A stretch of DNA of 64,000 nt, from the NCBI RefSeq assembly GCF_016405905.1, contig NZ_JAEFCB010000001.1, positions 930,001-994,000 of the forward strand, given 5' to 3'. The first letter of the stretch is position 1; each line of letters starts with the position of its first letter. Shown one piece after another: positions 45,829-54,023 of the stretch. The translations under genes were made by a program, and so were the position numbers. The DNA is from Variovorax sp. IB41. Its GTDB lineage: Bacteria > Pseudomonadota > Gammaproteobacteria > Burkholderiales > Burkholderiaceae_C. The notes under the pieces are model-generated. The model searched no databases and had not been told where the DNA came from. It was given only the letters and a program-made list of their open reading frames with translations.

Positions 45829-46737
45829 ATGGACCGCTTCGATGCCATGCGGCTGTTCACCCGCATCGTCGAGCTGGGCAGCTTCACGCAGGCCGCCACC
45901 ACGCTCGACATTCCGCGCGCCACCGCCACCCATGCCATCAAGGAGCTGGAGGCGCGGCTGCAGGTGCGGCTGCTCGAGCGCACTACGCGCCAGGTGCGCA
46001 CCACGGCCGATGGGCAGGCCTTCTACGAGCGCTGCCGCCACCTGCTGCGCGACCTGGAAGACGCGGAATCCTCGCTCGCGCAACTGGCCGTGAACCCGCG
46101 CGGGCGGCTTCGCATCGACATCCACGGCGCGCCCGCCAACGACCTGCTGCTGCCGCGCATCGGCGAGTTCCATGCGCGCTATCCGCACATCGAGCTTGCG
46201 ATGGGCAGCGGCGACCGGCTGGTCGACCTCGTGCGCGAAGGCGTGGACTGCGTGGTGCGCGCGGGCGAGCCGCGCGACTCGTCGCTGGTCACGCGGCGCC
46301 TCGCGCTGGTGCCGCAGGTCACCTGCGCGAGCCCGGGCTATCTCGCGGCGCACGGCACGCCGCTGCAGCCGGCAGACCTGGCGCAGCACACCGGCGTCAA
46401 TTTCTTCTCGGCCTCGCGGCCCGATGTGTTCCCCTACCGCTTCGAGGTCAAGGGCAAGGTCCAGGAACACATGCTCAAGGGCTGGATCAGCGTCAACAGC
46501 GCCGACAGCTACAAGCTCTGCGCCGAGCAGGGCTGCGGAATCATCCAGGTGCCGCGCTACGGCATCGAGCGGCAGCTGCGCGAGGGCACGCTGGTGGAGA
46601 TCCTCGCGCACGCGCCCTGCCCGCCGATGCCGCACTCGGTGCTGTACCCGCACCACCGGCAGCTCTCGCCGCGGGTGCGGGTGTTCATCGACTGGGTGAC
46701 CCAGGTGTACGTGGACCGCTTCGGCCCGCTGCGCTAG
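45829..46737 (+). CDS. LysR-family transcriptional regulator
   Basis: 302 residues. HTH at 5-65 (LFTRIVELGSFTQAATTLDI, then PRATATHAIKELEARLQVRL); effector domain typical of the CrgA-like subgroup (GVDCVVRAGEPRDSSLVTRR). The start ATG at 45829 has GAGGAC upstream. It is divergent from the doxX/PaoABC operon and likely controls it. It converges on the TRAP receptor gene with 4 bases between stops. Confidence 0.9.
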   Translation: MDRFDAMRLFTRIVELGSFTQAATTLDIPRATATHAIKELEARLQVRLLERTTRQVRTTADGQAFYERCRHLLRDLEDAESSLAQLAVNPRGRLRIDIHGAPANDLLLPRIGEFHARYPHIELAMGSGDRLVDLVREGVDCVVRAGEPRDSSLVTRRLALVPQVTCASPGYLAAHGTPLQPADLAQHTGVNFFSASRPDVFPYRFEVKGKVQEHMLKGWISVNSADSYKLCAEQGCGIIQVPRYGIERQLREGTLVEILAHAPCPPMPHSVLYPHHRQLSPRVRVFIDWVTQVYVDRFGPLR

Positions 46738-46741
46738 CGGA

Positions 46742-47743
46742 TCAGTTCGCGCCCCCGGCCAGCGCCTGCAGCTTCGCATAGTCGCCCGGCCGCGCGCCGA
46801 ACTGCTCGGGCGTCGAGCGCCTGGCGATGCGCTCCAGGAACGCCTGCCGGTTGACCGGCGAGACGGTCATGCCCTTGCCGCGCAGGAACTGCTCGTCTTC
46901 CAGCTCGCCGGCGATCACGCCGACGTTGGTCCACTTGGCGGTTTCCACGAGCGTCTTCTCGACCATCGCCTGCTGGGCCGGCGTGAGCTTTGCCCATGCC
47001 GCCTTGCCGATCACGATGCCCAGCGTGTCGTAGATGTGCCCGGTCAGCTGCACGTATTTCTGCACCTCGTAGAGGCGCTTGTCCTTCACCGTGCCGAGCG
47101 GGTTCTCCTGCGCTTCCACCTCACCCTTCTTGAGCGAGCCGTAGAGGCTCATGAAGGGCAGCGTGATGGGCTTGGCGTCCAGCGCGGTGGCGAAGAGCTG
47201 GTAGGCCGAGGCATCGGGCACGTAGAGGCGCAGGTCGCGAAAGTCCTCGGGTTTGAGCAACGGCTTGCTCGACGTGACCTGCCGCGCGCCGTAGTACACC
47301 GGGGCCACCATGTGGTTGCCGCTCTTCTCGTCGTAGCCCTTCATCAACTCCGCGAGCAGCGGGCTCGCGAGGTACTTGCGCATGTGGGCGAGGTCCTTGA
47401 AGGCGAAGGGGTAGCTGCCCAGCCGCAACGGCGGGTAGCCCTCGGCCAGCGTGGCCTGCCCGACGTAGGCGATCTGCATGGAATCGTTGGCGAGCATCAG
47501 CGCGAAGTCGCCCTCCTGCCCCAGCTTGGACGAGGGCACCACCTCGATCTTGATCTTGCCCTCGGACTGCTCGCCGATCTTGCGCGCCGCCAGCTCCGCC
47601 TGCTGGTGAAAGATGCTGCCGGGCTCGAAGACGTGGCCCCACTTGAATTGCAGCACTTGGGCCTGGGCGGCCGCGCTCGCGACGACGCCACCCAGTGCCA
47701 TCAGCAGGACGCCCGCCCGGCGCCACGGCAAGAAGCTTTTCAT
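46742..47743 (-). CDS. TRAP transporter substrate-binding protein (DctP family), orphan
   Basis: 333 residues. Signal peptide about residues 1-28 (PWRRAGVLLMALGGVVASAA), then the DctP fold: FKWGHVFEPGSIFHQQAELA, EGKIKIEVVPSSKLGQEGD, DMQ-like NDSMQIAYVGQATLAEGYP, the arginine region DLRLYVPDASAYQLF and GEVEAQENPLG. The family binds carboxylates such as C4-dicarboxylates or aromatic acids and needs DctQ and DctM permeases, which are not in the window. The start has AGGGAG upstream. Isolated from the surrounding operons. Confidence 0.88.
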   Translation of the reverse strand: MKSFLPWRRAGVLLMALGGVVASAAAQAQVLQFKWGHVFEPGSIFHQQAELAARKIGEQSEGKIKIEVVPSSKLGQEGDFALMLANDSMQIAYVGQATLAEGYPPLRLGSYPFAFKDLAHMRKYLASPLLAELMKGYDEKSGNHMVAPVYYGARQVTSSKPLLKPEDFRDLRLYVPDASAYQLFATALDAKPITLPFMSLYGSLKKGEVEAQENPLGTVKDKRLYEVQKYVQLTGHIYDTLGIVIGKAAWAKLTPAQQAMVEKTLVETAKWTNVGVIAGELEDEQFLRGKGMTVSPVNRQAFLERIARRSTPEQFGARPGDYAKLQALAGGAN

Positions 47744-48247
47744 GAACTCTCCCTCTGTTTGAGAAGGTCAACACAGTGCAAATTGCGCGCCAGTGCACCG
47801 GTCGGCCACCGGAAGAAGCCCGGCGAACGGATCGTAAGGATTTGAAACAAAGGTGGTAATCGGGTTTGCCCGACTGCTGCATGCCGCCAAGCCCAGGTCG
47901 CCGCCGCATTCAGGATGCGTGCCTCGCGCATACGCATGACCGCATAACCACCAGCGACTGCCACGCAGATCACCCAGGGGCACCTGGATCGACGTGCACA
48001 TTTCCGCCGCGACCCAAGGAGCGGGCAGCTCGAACCGCCAGGCGGCGACCGCGTTTCTCAAGACGCTTGCCGTGTCGCAACGCGAATGACCGCCGCGCCA
48101 TGAACATGGGCGTGCGCGCCGGCTAGCGCGCACCGCGCCCCGCCGCACACGCAAGAATCTTTATCTTGTGTCCTTGCCCCAGCCGCTTCAACGCACACGC
48201 CCCACGGGCAACACTGCGCACCGAGAGCGAACTGGAGACAACACAAG
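47744..48247. other. Gene-free stretch of 504 bases
   Basis: No frame here has a plausible coding region. It contains the promoters of the divergent TRAP receptor and Bug genes and a palindrome CAAGA-N7-TCTTG at 48152-48168. I see no RNA gene or repeat. Confidence 0.6.
48152..48168. promoter_or_regulatory. Palindrome upstream of the Bug gene at 48248
   Basis: CAAGA-N7-TCTTG, with weaker symmetry continuing outside (ACACG / GTGT). It lies 79 bases before the Bug start. No adjacent regulator points to a binding protein; the nearest LysR is downstream of the dehydratase. Confidence 0.35.
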
Positions 48248-49243
48248 ATGAAAGCCCCCCGATTCCCGCGCCGCCGGGCGCTGCAGGCGTGCCTGGCCGC
48301 AGCCCTCGCGGCATGCGCCCCGGCCGTGCTGGCCGCTTACCCCGACAAGCCCGTGAAGCTCGTGATCCCCTACCCGCCCGGCGGCGCCACCGACGTGATC
48401 GGGCGCATCGTCGCGCTCAAGCTCGGCGAGCAGCTGGGCCAGCAGGTGATGGTGGACAACCGCGGCGGCGCGGGCGGCAACATCGGCGCCGAGGCGGTGG
48501 CGCGGGCGCCGGCCGACGGCTACACGCTGCTGATGGGCGCGCTGACCTCGCACGCGACCATGGCGACGCTGGAGAAAGGGCGCCTGCGCTACGACCTCAC
48601 GAAGGACTTCGCGCCGGTGATGGTCGTGGGCTCGGTGCCGCTGGTGATCGTGGTGAATCCGCAGGTGCCTGCGACGACGCTGAAGGAATTCATCGCCTAC
48701 GCCAAGGCCAACCCCGACAAGCTGAATTACGCCTCGTCGGGCGCGGGCTCGCCGCAGCGCATGGCGGCCGAACTCTTCCAGCGCGAGGCCGGCATCCGCA
48801 TGACGCACATCGCCTACAAGGGCAGCGGCCCCGCGATGACCGACATGGTCGCCGGGCAGGTCAACACGATGGTCGAGACCGCGCCGGCCTCGCTGCCCTT
48901 CATCACCGCGAACAAGCTGCGCGCGCTGGCGGTTGCCACGCCGCAGCGCATCTCGATGCTGCCCGACGTGCCCTCGGCCGTGGAGGCCGGCGTGCCGAAC
49001 CTGGAGGTGAGCTCCACCTTCGGCGTGCTCGCGCCGGCCGGCACGCCCGCGGCCGTCGTCGCGCGGCTGAACGAGGCGCTCGCCAAGGTCGTGCAGTCGC
49101 CCGAGGCGAAGGAGATGCTGCTCAAGCAGGGCGTGTACGCGGCACCTCCCACCACGCCCGCGCAGTCGGCCGCGCAGATCCAGGCCGAGGTGGCGCGCTG
49201 GAAAAAAGTGATCACCGAGTCCAATATCAAGTCCGACGAATAA
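48248..49243 (+). CDS. Bug/TctC-family receptor
   Basis: 331 residues. Signal peptide about residues 1-29 (RALQACLAAALAACAPAVLA). Mature motifs: YPDKPVKLVIPYPPGGATDV, MVDNRGGAGGNIGAEAVARA, ADGYTLLMGALTSHATMATL, HIAYKGSGPAMTDMVAGQVN, MLPDVPSAVEAGVPNLEVSS. It is followed 16 bases later by a dehydratase gene on the same strand, so the two probably form an operon for a sugar acid or related carboxylate. No TctAB permease. Confidence 0.92.
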   Translation: MKAPRFPRRRALQACLAAALAACAPAVLAAYPDKPVKLVIPYPPGGATDVIGRIVALKLGEQLGQQVMVDNRGGAGGNIGAEAVARAPADGYTLLMGALTSHATMATLEKGRLRYDLTKDFAPVMVVGSVPLVIVVNPQVPATTLKEFIAYAKANPDKLNYASSGAGSPQRMAAELFQREAGIRMTHIAYKGSGPAMTDMVAGQVNTMVETAPASLPFITANKLRALAVATPQRISMLPDVPSAVEAGVPNLEVSSTFGVLAPAGTPAAVVARLNEALAKVVQSPEAKEMLLKQGVYAAPPTTPAQSAAQIQAEVARWKKVITESNIKSDE

Positions 49244-49259
49244 CCACCCACGACCACCC

Positions 49260-51014
49260 ATGCCAGATTCTCCTTTCGAGCCCGACGACAACGCCCCCGA
49301 CAGCAACGCAGGCATGCGCAAGGGCCTGACCAGCTACGGCGACCGCGGCTTCTCGCTCTTCTTGCGCAAGGCCTTCATCAAGGGCGCCGGCTTCACCGAC
49401 GCGGCGCTGGACCGCCCCGTGATCGGCATCGCCAACACGGGCAGCGCCTACAACCCGTGCCACGGCAATGCGCCGCAACTCATCGAGGCGGTCAAGCGCG
49501 GCGTGATGCTCGCGGGCGGTTTGCCGATGGACTTTCCGACCATCTCGGTGCACGAGAGCTTCGCCGCACCGACCAGCATGTACCTGCGCAACCTGATGTC
49601 GATGGACACCGAAGAGATGGTGCGCGCGCAGCCCATGGACGCCGTCGTGCTCATCGGCGGCTGCGACAAGACCGTGCCCGCGCAGTTGATGGGGGCGGCC
49701 TCGGCGGGACTGCCCTCGATCCAGCTCATCACCGGCTCGATGCTCACCGGCAGCCACCGCGGCGAGCGCGTGGGCGCCTGCACCGATTGCCGCCGCTACT
49801 GGGGCAAGTACCGCGCGGGCGAGATCGACATCGAGGAAACCGCCGACGTCAACAACCAGCTGGTGGCCAGCGTGGGCACCTGCTCGGTGATGGGCACGGC
49901 CAGCACCATGGCCTGCATCGCCGAGGCGCTGGGCATGACGATGCCGGGCGGCGCATCGCCGCCGGCCGTGACGGCCGACCGCATCCGCATCGCGGAGCAG
50001 ACCGGCGCGCAGGCGGTGCAGATCGCGCGCGACCGGCTCACCATCGACAAGGTGCTCACGCCCGCCGCCTTCGAGAACGCGATGCGCGTGCTGCTGGCCA
50101 TCGGCGGCTCGACCAACGGCATCGTGCACCTGGCGGCCATCGCGGGGCGCATGGGCCTGGACATCGACCTGCACGCGCTCGACCGCATGGGCCGCGAGAC
50201 GCCGGTGCTGCTCGACCTGAAGCCCTCGGGCCAGCACTACATGGAAGACTTCCACGCCGCGGGCGGCATGGCGACGCTGCTGCGCGAATTGAAGCCGCTG
50301 CTGCACCTGGACGCGCTCACGGTCACCGGCCGCACGCTCGGCGAAGAAATCGAACGCGCCGGCCCGGGCTTCAGGCAGGAGGTGGTGCGGCCCGCGAGCC
50401 AGCCGATCTATCCGCAGGGCGGCATCGCGGTGCTGTGGGGCAACCTCGCGCCGGGCGGCGCGATCATCAAGCAGTCGGCGGCCGACGCGAAGCTCATGGA
50501 GCACGAAGGCCGCGCGGTCGTCTTCGAGAACGCCGAGGACCTGGTGACGCGCATCGACAGCGAAGAGCTCGACGTGACGGCCGACGACGTGCTGGTGCTC
50601 AAGAACATCGGCCCCAAAGGCGCACCGGGCATGCCCGAGGCCGGCTACATCCCCATTCCGCGCAAGCTCGCGCGGGCGGGCGTGAAAGACATCGTGCGCA
50701 TCTCCGACGGCCGCATGAGCGGAACGGCCTTCGGCACCATCGTGCTGCACGTGACGCCCGAGTCGGCCATCGGCGGGCCGCTGGCGTATGTGCAGAGCGG
50801 CGACCGCATCCGGCTCAGCGTCGCGAATCGCGAGATCTCGCTGCTGGTATCGGACGACGAACTTGCGCGCCGCGCGAAGGAAACCGTGGTGGTCGAGCCG
50901 ACCGCCGACCGCGGCTACAAGAAGCTCTTCCTGCAGACGGTGACGCAGGCGGACAAGGGCGTGGACTTCGACTTCCTGCGCGCGCCCAACACCGTCGGCA
51001 AGGTGCCGCGCTGA
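49260..51014 (+). CDS. IlvD/Edd-family dehydratase, aldonic-acid type (second copy)
   Basis: 584 residues. Fe-S ligand motifs are complete: C67 (YNPCHGN), C135 in GGCDKTVPAQL, C208 in VGTCSVMGTASTM, with K137 next to the second; the C-terminal swivel has SDGRMSGTAFGTIVLHV with the catalytic Ser. These features match sugar-acid dehydratases such as L-arabonate or D-xylonate dehydratase better than biosynthetic IlvD. It follows a Bug receptor closely, which would import the substrate acid. It shares no operon with the first IlvD/Edd gene at 14660. Confidence 0.9.
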   Translation: MPDSPFEPDDNAPDSNAGMRKGLTSYGDRGFSLFLRKAFIKGAGFTDAALDRPVIGIANTGSAYNPCHGNAPQLIEAVKRGVMLAGGLPMDFPTISVHESFAAPTSMYLRNLMSMDTEEMVRAQPMDAVVLIGGCDKTVPAQLMGAASAGLPSIQLITGSMLTGSHRGERVGACTDCRRYWGKYRAGEIDIEETADVNNQLVASVGTCSVMGTASTMACIAEALGMTMPGGASPPAVTADRIRIAEQTGAQAVQIARDRLTIDKVLTPAAFENAMRVLLAIGGSTNGIVHLAAIAGRMGLDIDLHALDRMGRETPVLLDLKPSGQHYMEDFHAAGGMATLLRELKPLLHLDALTVTGRTLGEEIERAGPGFRQEVVRPASQPIYPQGGIAVLWGNLAPGGAIIKQSAADAKLMEHEGRAVVFENAEDLVTRIDSEELDVTADDVLVLKNIGPKGAPGMPEAGYIPIPRKLARAGVKDIVRISDGRMSGTAFGTIVLHVTPESAIGGPLAYVQSGDRIRLSVANREISLLVSDDELARRAKETVVVEPTADRGYKKLFLQTVTQADKGVDFDFLRAPNTVGKVPR

Positions 51015-51884
51015 CTAACCGAAGACGGCCCGCGCCTCGGTCAGCAGCGCCTGCGCGAGCGCCGCGCGCGGCCCCTGCGCCGCCCAGATGAGCCCCACGC
51101 GCCGCACCGGCGCACGCTCGGGCAACGGCACGCGCGCGATCTGCATGCCGGCGCGCCACATCGGCGCCCAGTCGGGCAGCAGCGCCACGCCGAGGCCGCG
51201 CCCCACGAGCGCGGCGACGGCCATGAGGCTGTCGATTTCCAGCCGCTGCCGCACGCGGATGCCGTGGTCGCGCAGGTACCGGTCGGCGAGCTGTCCGCCC
51301 AGCACCGAGCGGTCGTAGCGGATGAAGGGCTCGTCGGCCAGCAACTCGTGCGCCGCGCGGTGCGCCATGGCCTCGGGCGCCACCACCACCAGCGGCTCCT
51401 CGAGCAGCGTCTCGAAGCTGCAGCCCTTGCCGACGGCGAACTGCGGCTCGACCACGATGGCCGCATCGAGCGCACCGTTCGCCACCTGCCGGCACAGCTC
51501 CACCGAACTGCCGGGCGCCACGAACACCGAGAGATCGGGAAAGCGCGCATAGAGGCGCTCGAGCACCGGCGGCAGCACGCCGGTGAGCGCCGAGATGAAC
51601 ACGCCCAGCCGCAGCTCGCCGAGCGAGACGCCGCCGCTGGTTGCGGCGCGCAGGTCGCGCACGTCGCGCAGCACGTTGCGCGCGCGCTCGAGCATCTTCA
51701 GGCCCGCTTCGGTGGGGCGCACCGAGCGGCCGGCACGCTGCACCAGCGGCACGCCGATGTCGTCTTCGAGCGCCTTCACGCGCGCGGCGATCGCGGCGGG
51801 CGTCAGGTCGAGCCGCCGCGCGGCCTCGGCCATCGAGCCCAGTTCGACCACGGCGACGAAGCTCTGCAGGTATCGCGTATCCAT
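51015..51884 (-). CDS. LysR-family transcriptional regulator
   Basis: 289 residues. HTH at about 8-60 (VVELGSMAEAARRLDLTPAA then IAARVKALEDDIGVPLVQRA), effector domain with LSVFVAPGSSVELCRQVANG and GRGLGVALLPDW. It is convergent with the dehydratase gene (the two stops abut at 51014/51015) and divergent from nothing nearby: the DJ-1 gene lies upstream on the same strand. It may regulate the Bug/dehydratase operon, a guess from proximity. Confidence 0.88.
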   Translation of the reverse strand: MDTRYLQSFVAVVELGSMAEAARRLDLTPAAIAARVKALEDDIGVPLVQRAGRSVRPTEAGLKMLERARNVLRDVRDLRAATSGGVSLGELRLGVFISALTGVLPPVLERLYARFPDLSVFVAPGSSVELCRQVANGALDAAIVVEPQFAVGKGCSFETLLEEPLVVVAPEAMAHRAAHELLADEPFIRYDRSVLGGQLADRYLRDHGIRVRQRLEIDSLMAVAALVGRGLGVALLPDWAPMWRAGMQIARVPLPERAPVRRVGLIWAAQGPRAALAQALLTEARAVFG

Positions 51885-51921
51885 GCGCGCGAATGTACGC
51901 GCCGCGCTGAGTGGCCCGGTC

Positions 51922-52539
51922 TCAGGCAGCGATGGGCACCGGCGCCAGGAACGGCGTGATGTTGCGCATCGCGCGCTCGACGTACTCGTCCTTTTCGCCG
52001 ACGGGCGCCACGTAGTGCATCGCGCTGCGGGCCGCTTCGGCGCTCACGAGGCGGGCGATGACCCACGCTGCAAGGTACTGTGATGCCAGGCAACCGCCGG
52101 CAGTCGCCACGTTGCCATTCGCAACGAAGGGCTGGTTCAGCACGGCAACACCGGCGGCTTCGACCCACGGCTTGGTCGTCAGGTCCGTGCACGCCGGAAC
52201 GCCATCGAGCAGCCCGAGCTTGGCCAGCACCAGCGCGCCGGAGCACTGCGCGCCCAGCAGTTGCCGCGACGGATCGAGCTGCAACTGCGCCATCAAGCCC
52301 GCATCGGCGACCACCTCGCGCGTCTGCATGCCGCTGCCGACGATGACCGCATCGGCCTCGCCGGCTTCGCGAAGGGACGCCTGCGATTCGAGCACCACGC
52401 CGTTCATCGACCGCACGCGCGCGGTGGGACTGGCGATCGACACGCGCCAGCCCGGCGTCTTGATGCGGTTGAGGATGCCGAGCGCGATGAGCGAGTCGAG
52501 CTCGTTGAAGCCTTCGAAGGTGAGGATGGCGATGTGCAT
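51922..52539 (-). CDS. DJ-1/PfpI-family protein
   Basis: 205 residues, single DJ-1/PfpI domain: MHIAILTFEGFNELDSLIAL, ADAVIVGSGMQTREVVADAG, and the nucleophile elbow LLGAQCSGALVLAKLGLLDG with Cys at the expected position, then TAGGCLASQYLAAWVIARLV. Members act as glyoxalases, isocyanide hydratases or chaperone-like enzymes. ATG at 52539 is chosen; an ATG at 52548 would add three residues. Divergent from the MocR regulator gene, with its operator-like direct repeats between, so it is a likely target. Confidence 0.87.
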   Translation of the reverse strand: MHIAILTFEGFNELDSLIALGILNRIKTPGWRVSIASPTARVRSMNGVVLESQASLREAGEADAVIVGSGMQTREVVADAGLMAQLQLDPSRQLLGAQCSGALVLAKLGLLDGVPACTDLTTKPWVEAAGVAVLNQPFVANGNVATAGGCLASQYLAAWVIARLVSAEAARSAMHYVAPVGEKDEYVERAMRNITPFLAPVPIAA

Positions 52540-52565
52540 GGGCCGCATCGTAGACAGGGCGATCA

Positions 52566-52595
52566 ATACAATCAAAAAATTGTCATGGATACATT
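52566..52595. promoter_or_regulatory. Direct repeats between the DJ-1 gene and the MocR regulator gene
   Basis: ATACAAT at 52566-52572 and ATACATT at 52589-52595, spaced 23 bases (about two helix turns), in the 61-base divergent region. MocR-type regulators commonly bind direct repeats of this length. An inner inverted CAAT-N6-ATTG is also present. Confidence 0.5.
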
Positions 52596-52600
52596 GCCGC

Positions 52601-53935
52601 ATGCCTCAAGCCCGCTACAAGCAATTGGTCGATGCGCTCGCCGCGCAGATTCGCGACGGCAGCCTGCCGCCGGGCACGCGCCTGCCGACCGTTCGCAAAC
52701 TCGCGGCGCAGAAGGGCCTGGCGCTCGTTACCGCGGGCCGCGTCTACGCGGAACTGCAGGCGATGGGCCTGGTGAGCGGCGAGACCGGCCGCGGCACCTT
52801 CGTGCGGGAGAGCCTCTTGCCCCGGGGCCTGGGCATCGACCAGCATGCCGCGGCCTCGGGCATGGTCGACCTGAACTTCAACTACCCGTCGCTGCCGGGC
52901 CAGGCCGAGATGCTGCGCGCGGGCCTGCGGCAGCTCGCCGCCTCGGGTGACCTGGAAGCGCTGCTGCGCTACCAGCCGCACGGCGGTCGCCCGCATGAAC
53001 GCGCCATCGTCGCCGGCCATCTCGCATCGCGCGGCCTCGCCGTGAATGCGGACCAGGTGATGCTCGTGAGCGGCGCGCAGCACGGGCTGGCCACGACCGT
53101 CATGGCGCTGCTGCAGCCGGGCGACGTGGTCGCGGCCGATGCGCTGACGTATCCGGGCTTCAAGGTGCTGGCCGAAGCGCACCGCCTGGAGCTGGCGCCG
53201 ATTCCCGCATCCGGCCACGGCCCCGATCTCGATGCGCTGGAGCGCCTCTGCAAGAGCCGCCGCGTGCGCGCGCTCTACGCGATGCCCACGCTGCACAACC
53301 CGCTCGGCTGGGTGATGAGCGCGAGCCGGCGGCGGCAGCTGGTGGCGATCGCCCGGCGGCATGGCCTCCTCATCATCGAGGACGCGGCCTACGCCTTTCT
53401 CGCGGAGGACGCGCCCGCGCCGCTCGCCGCGCTGGCGCCGGAATCGACGGTCTACATCTCCGGGATTTCAAAGAGCATCGCGACCGGGCTGCGCGTCGGC
53501 TTCGTCGCCGCGCCGACCGCGTGGGTGCCCGGCATCGAGCGCGCGATCCGCGCCACCACTTGGAACACGCCCAGCGTGATGACGGCCATCGCCTGCGGCT
53601 GGCTCGAGGACGGCACCGTCACCCGCCTGGAGGCCGAGAAGCGCGGCGATGCAATGGCGCGGCAGGCGATTGCGGCCGGCGTCTTCGCCGGCATGCGGTG
53701 CGTGCGCCATCCGTCGTCGTACTTCGTGTGGCTGCCGCTGGCAGAAGAGGTGCGCGCGGACCAGGTGGCCACGGCGCTCATGCGCGACGGGATCTCGGTG
53801 TCGACGGCCGAACCGTTCGCGACCTCCGCCCAGGTGCCGCATGCCATTCGCCTCGCGCTGGGGTCGGTCAGCCTGGACACGCTGCACGGCGCGCTGGCGC
53901 AGGTCCGGCGCACGATCGACGCATACACCCTCTGA
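52601..53935 (+). CDS. MocR-family transcriptional regulator (GntR HTH + aminotransferase-like domain)
   Basis: 444 residues. GntR-type winged helix at 1-70 (DGSLPPGTRLPTVRKLAAQK then ALVTAGRVYAELQAMGLVSG) joined to a fold-type I aminotransferase domain with the PLP-binding Lys at K291 in SGISKSIATGLRVGFV and the conserved substrate-region residues RALYAMPTLHNPLG. MocR proteins use PLP to sense amines, amino acids or pyridoxal derivatives. The gene is divergent from the DJ-1 gene and likely controls it. Confidence 0.93.
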   Translation: MPQARYKQLVDALAAQIRDGSLPPGTRLPTVRKLAAQKGLALVTAGRVYAELQAMGLVSGETGRGTFVRESLLPRGLGIDQHAAASGMVDLNFNYPSLPGQAEMLRAGLRQLAASGDLEALLRYQPHGGRPHERAIVAGHLASRGLAVNADQVMLVSGAQHGLATTVMALLQPGDVVAADALTYPGFKVLAEAHRLELAPIPASGHGPDLDALERLCKSRRVRALYAMPTLHNPLGWVMSASRRRQLVAIARRHGLLIIEDAAYAFLAEDAPAPLAALAPESTVYISGISKSIATGLRVGFVAAPTAWVPGIERAIRATTWNTPSVMTAIACGWLEDGTVTRLEAEKRGDAMARQAIAAGVFAGMRCVRHPSSYFVWLPLAEEVRADQVATALMRDGISVSTAEPFATSAQVPHAIRLALGSVSLDTLHGALAQVRRTIDAYTL

Positions 53936-54023
53936 GGCGCGAGCCTCCGGCGGTCACCGTGCCGTCACGGGCCAAACCTAGCATCCGCCGGCCTTCGTCC
54001 CTACAAAACATCCGAAAACCAAC

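Noticed and set aside
47866..48126. Possible small protein in the TRAP/Bug intergenic region
   Set aside because: No ribosome site and Cys/Pro/Arg-rich translation without recognisable features.
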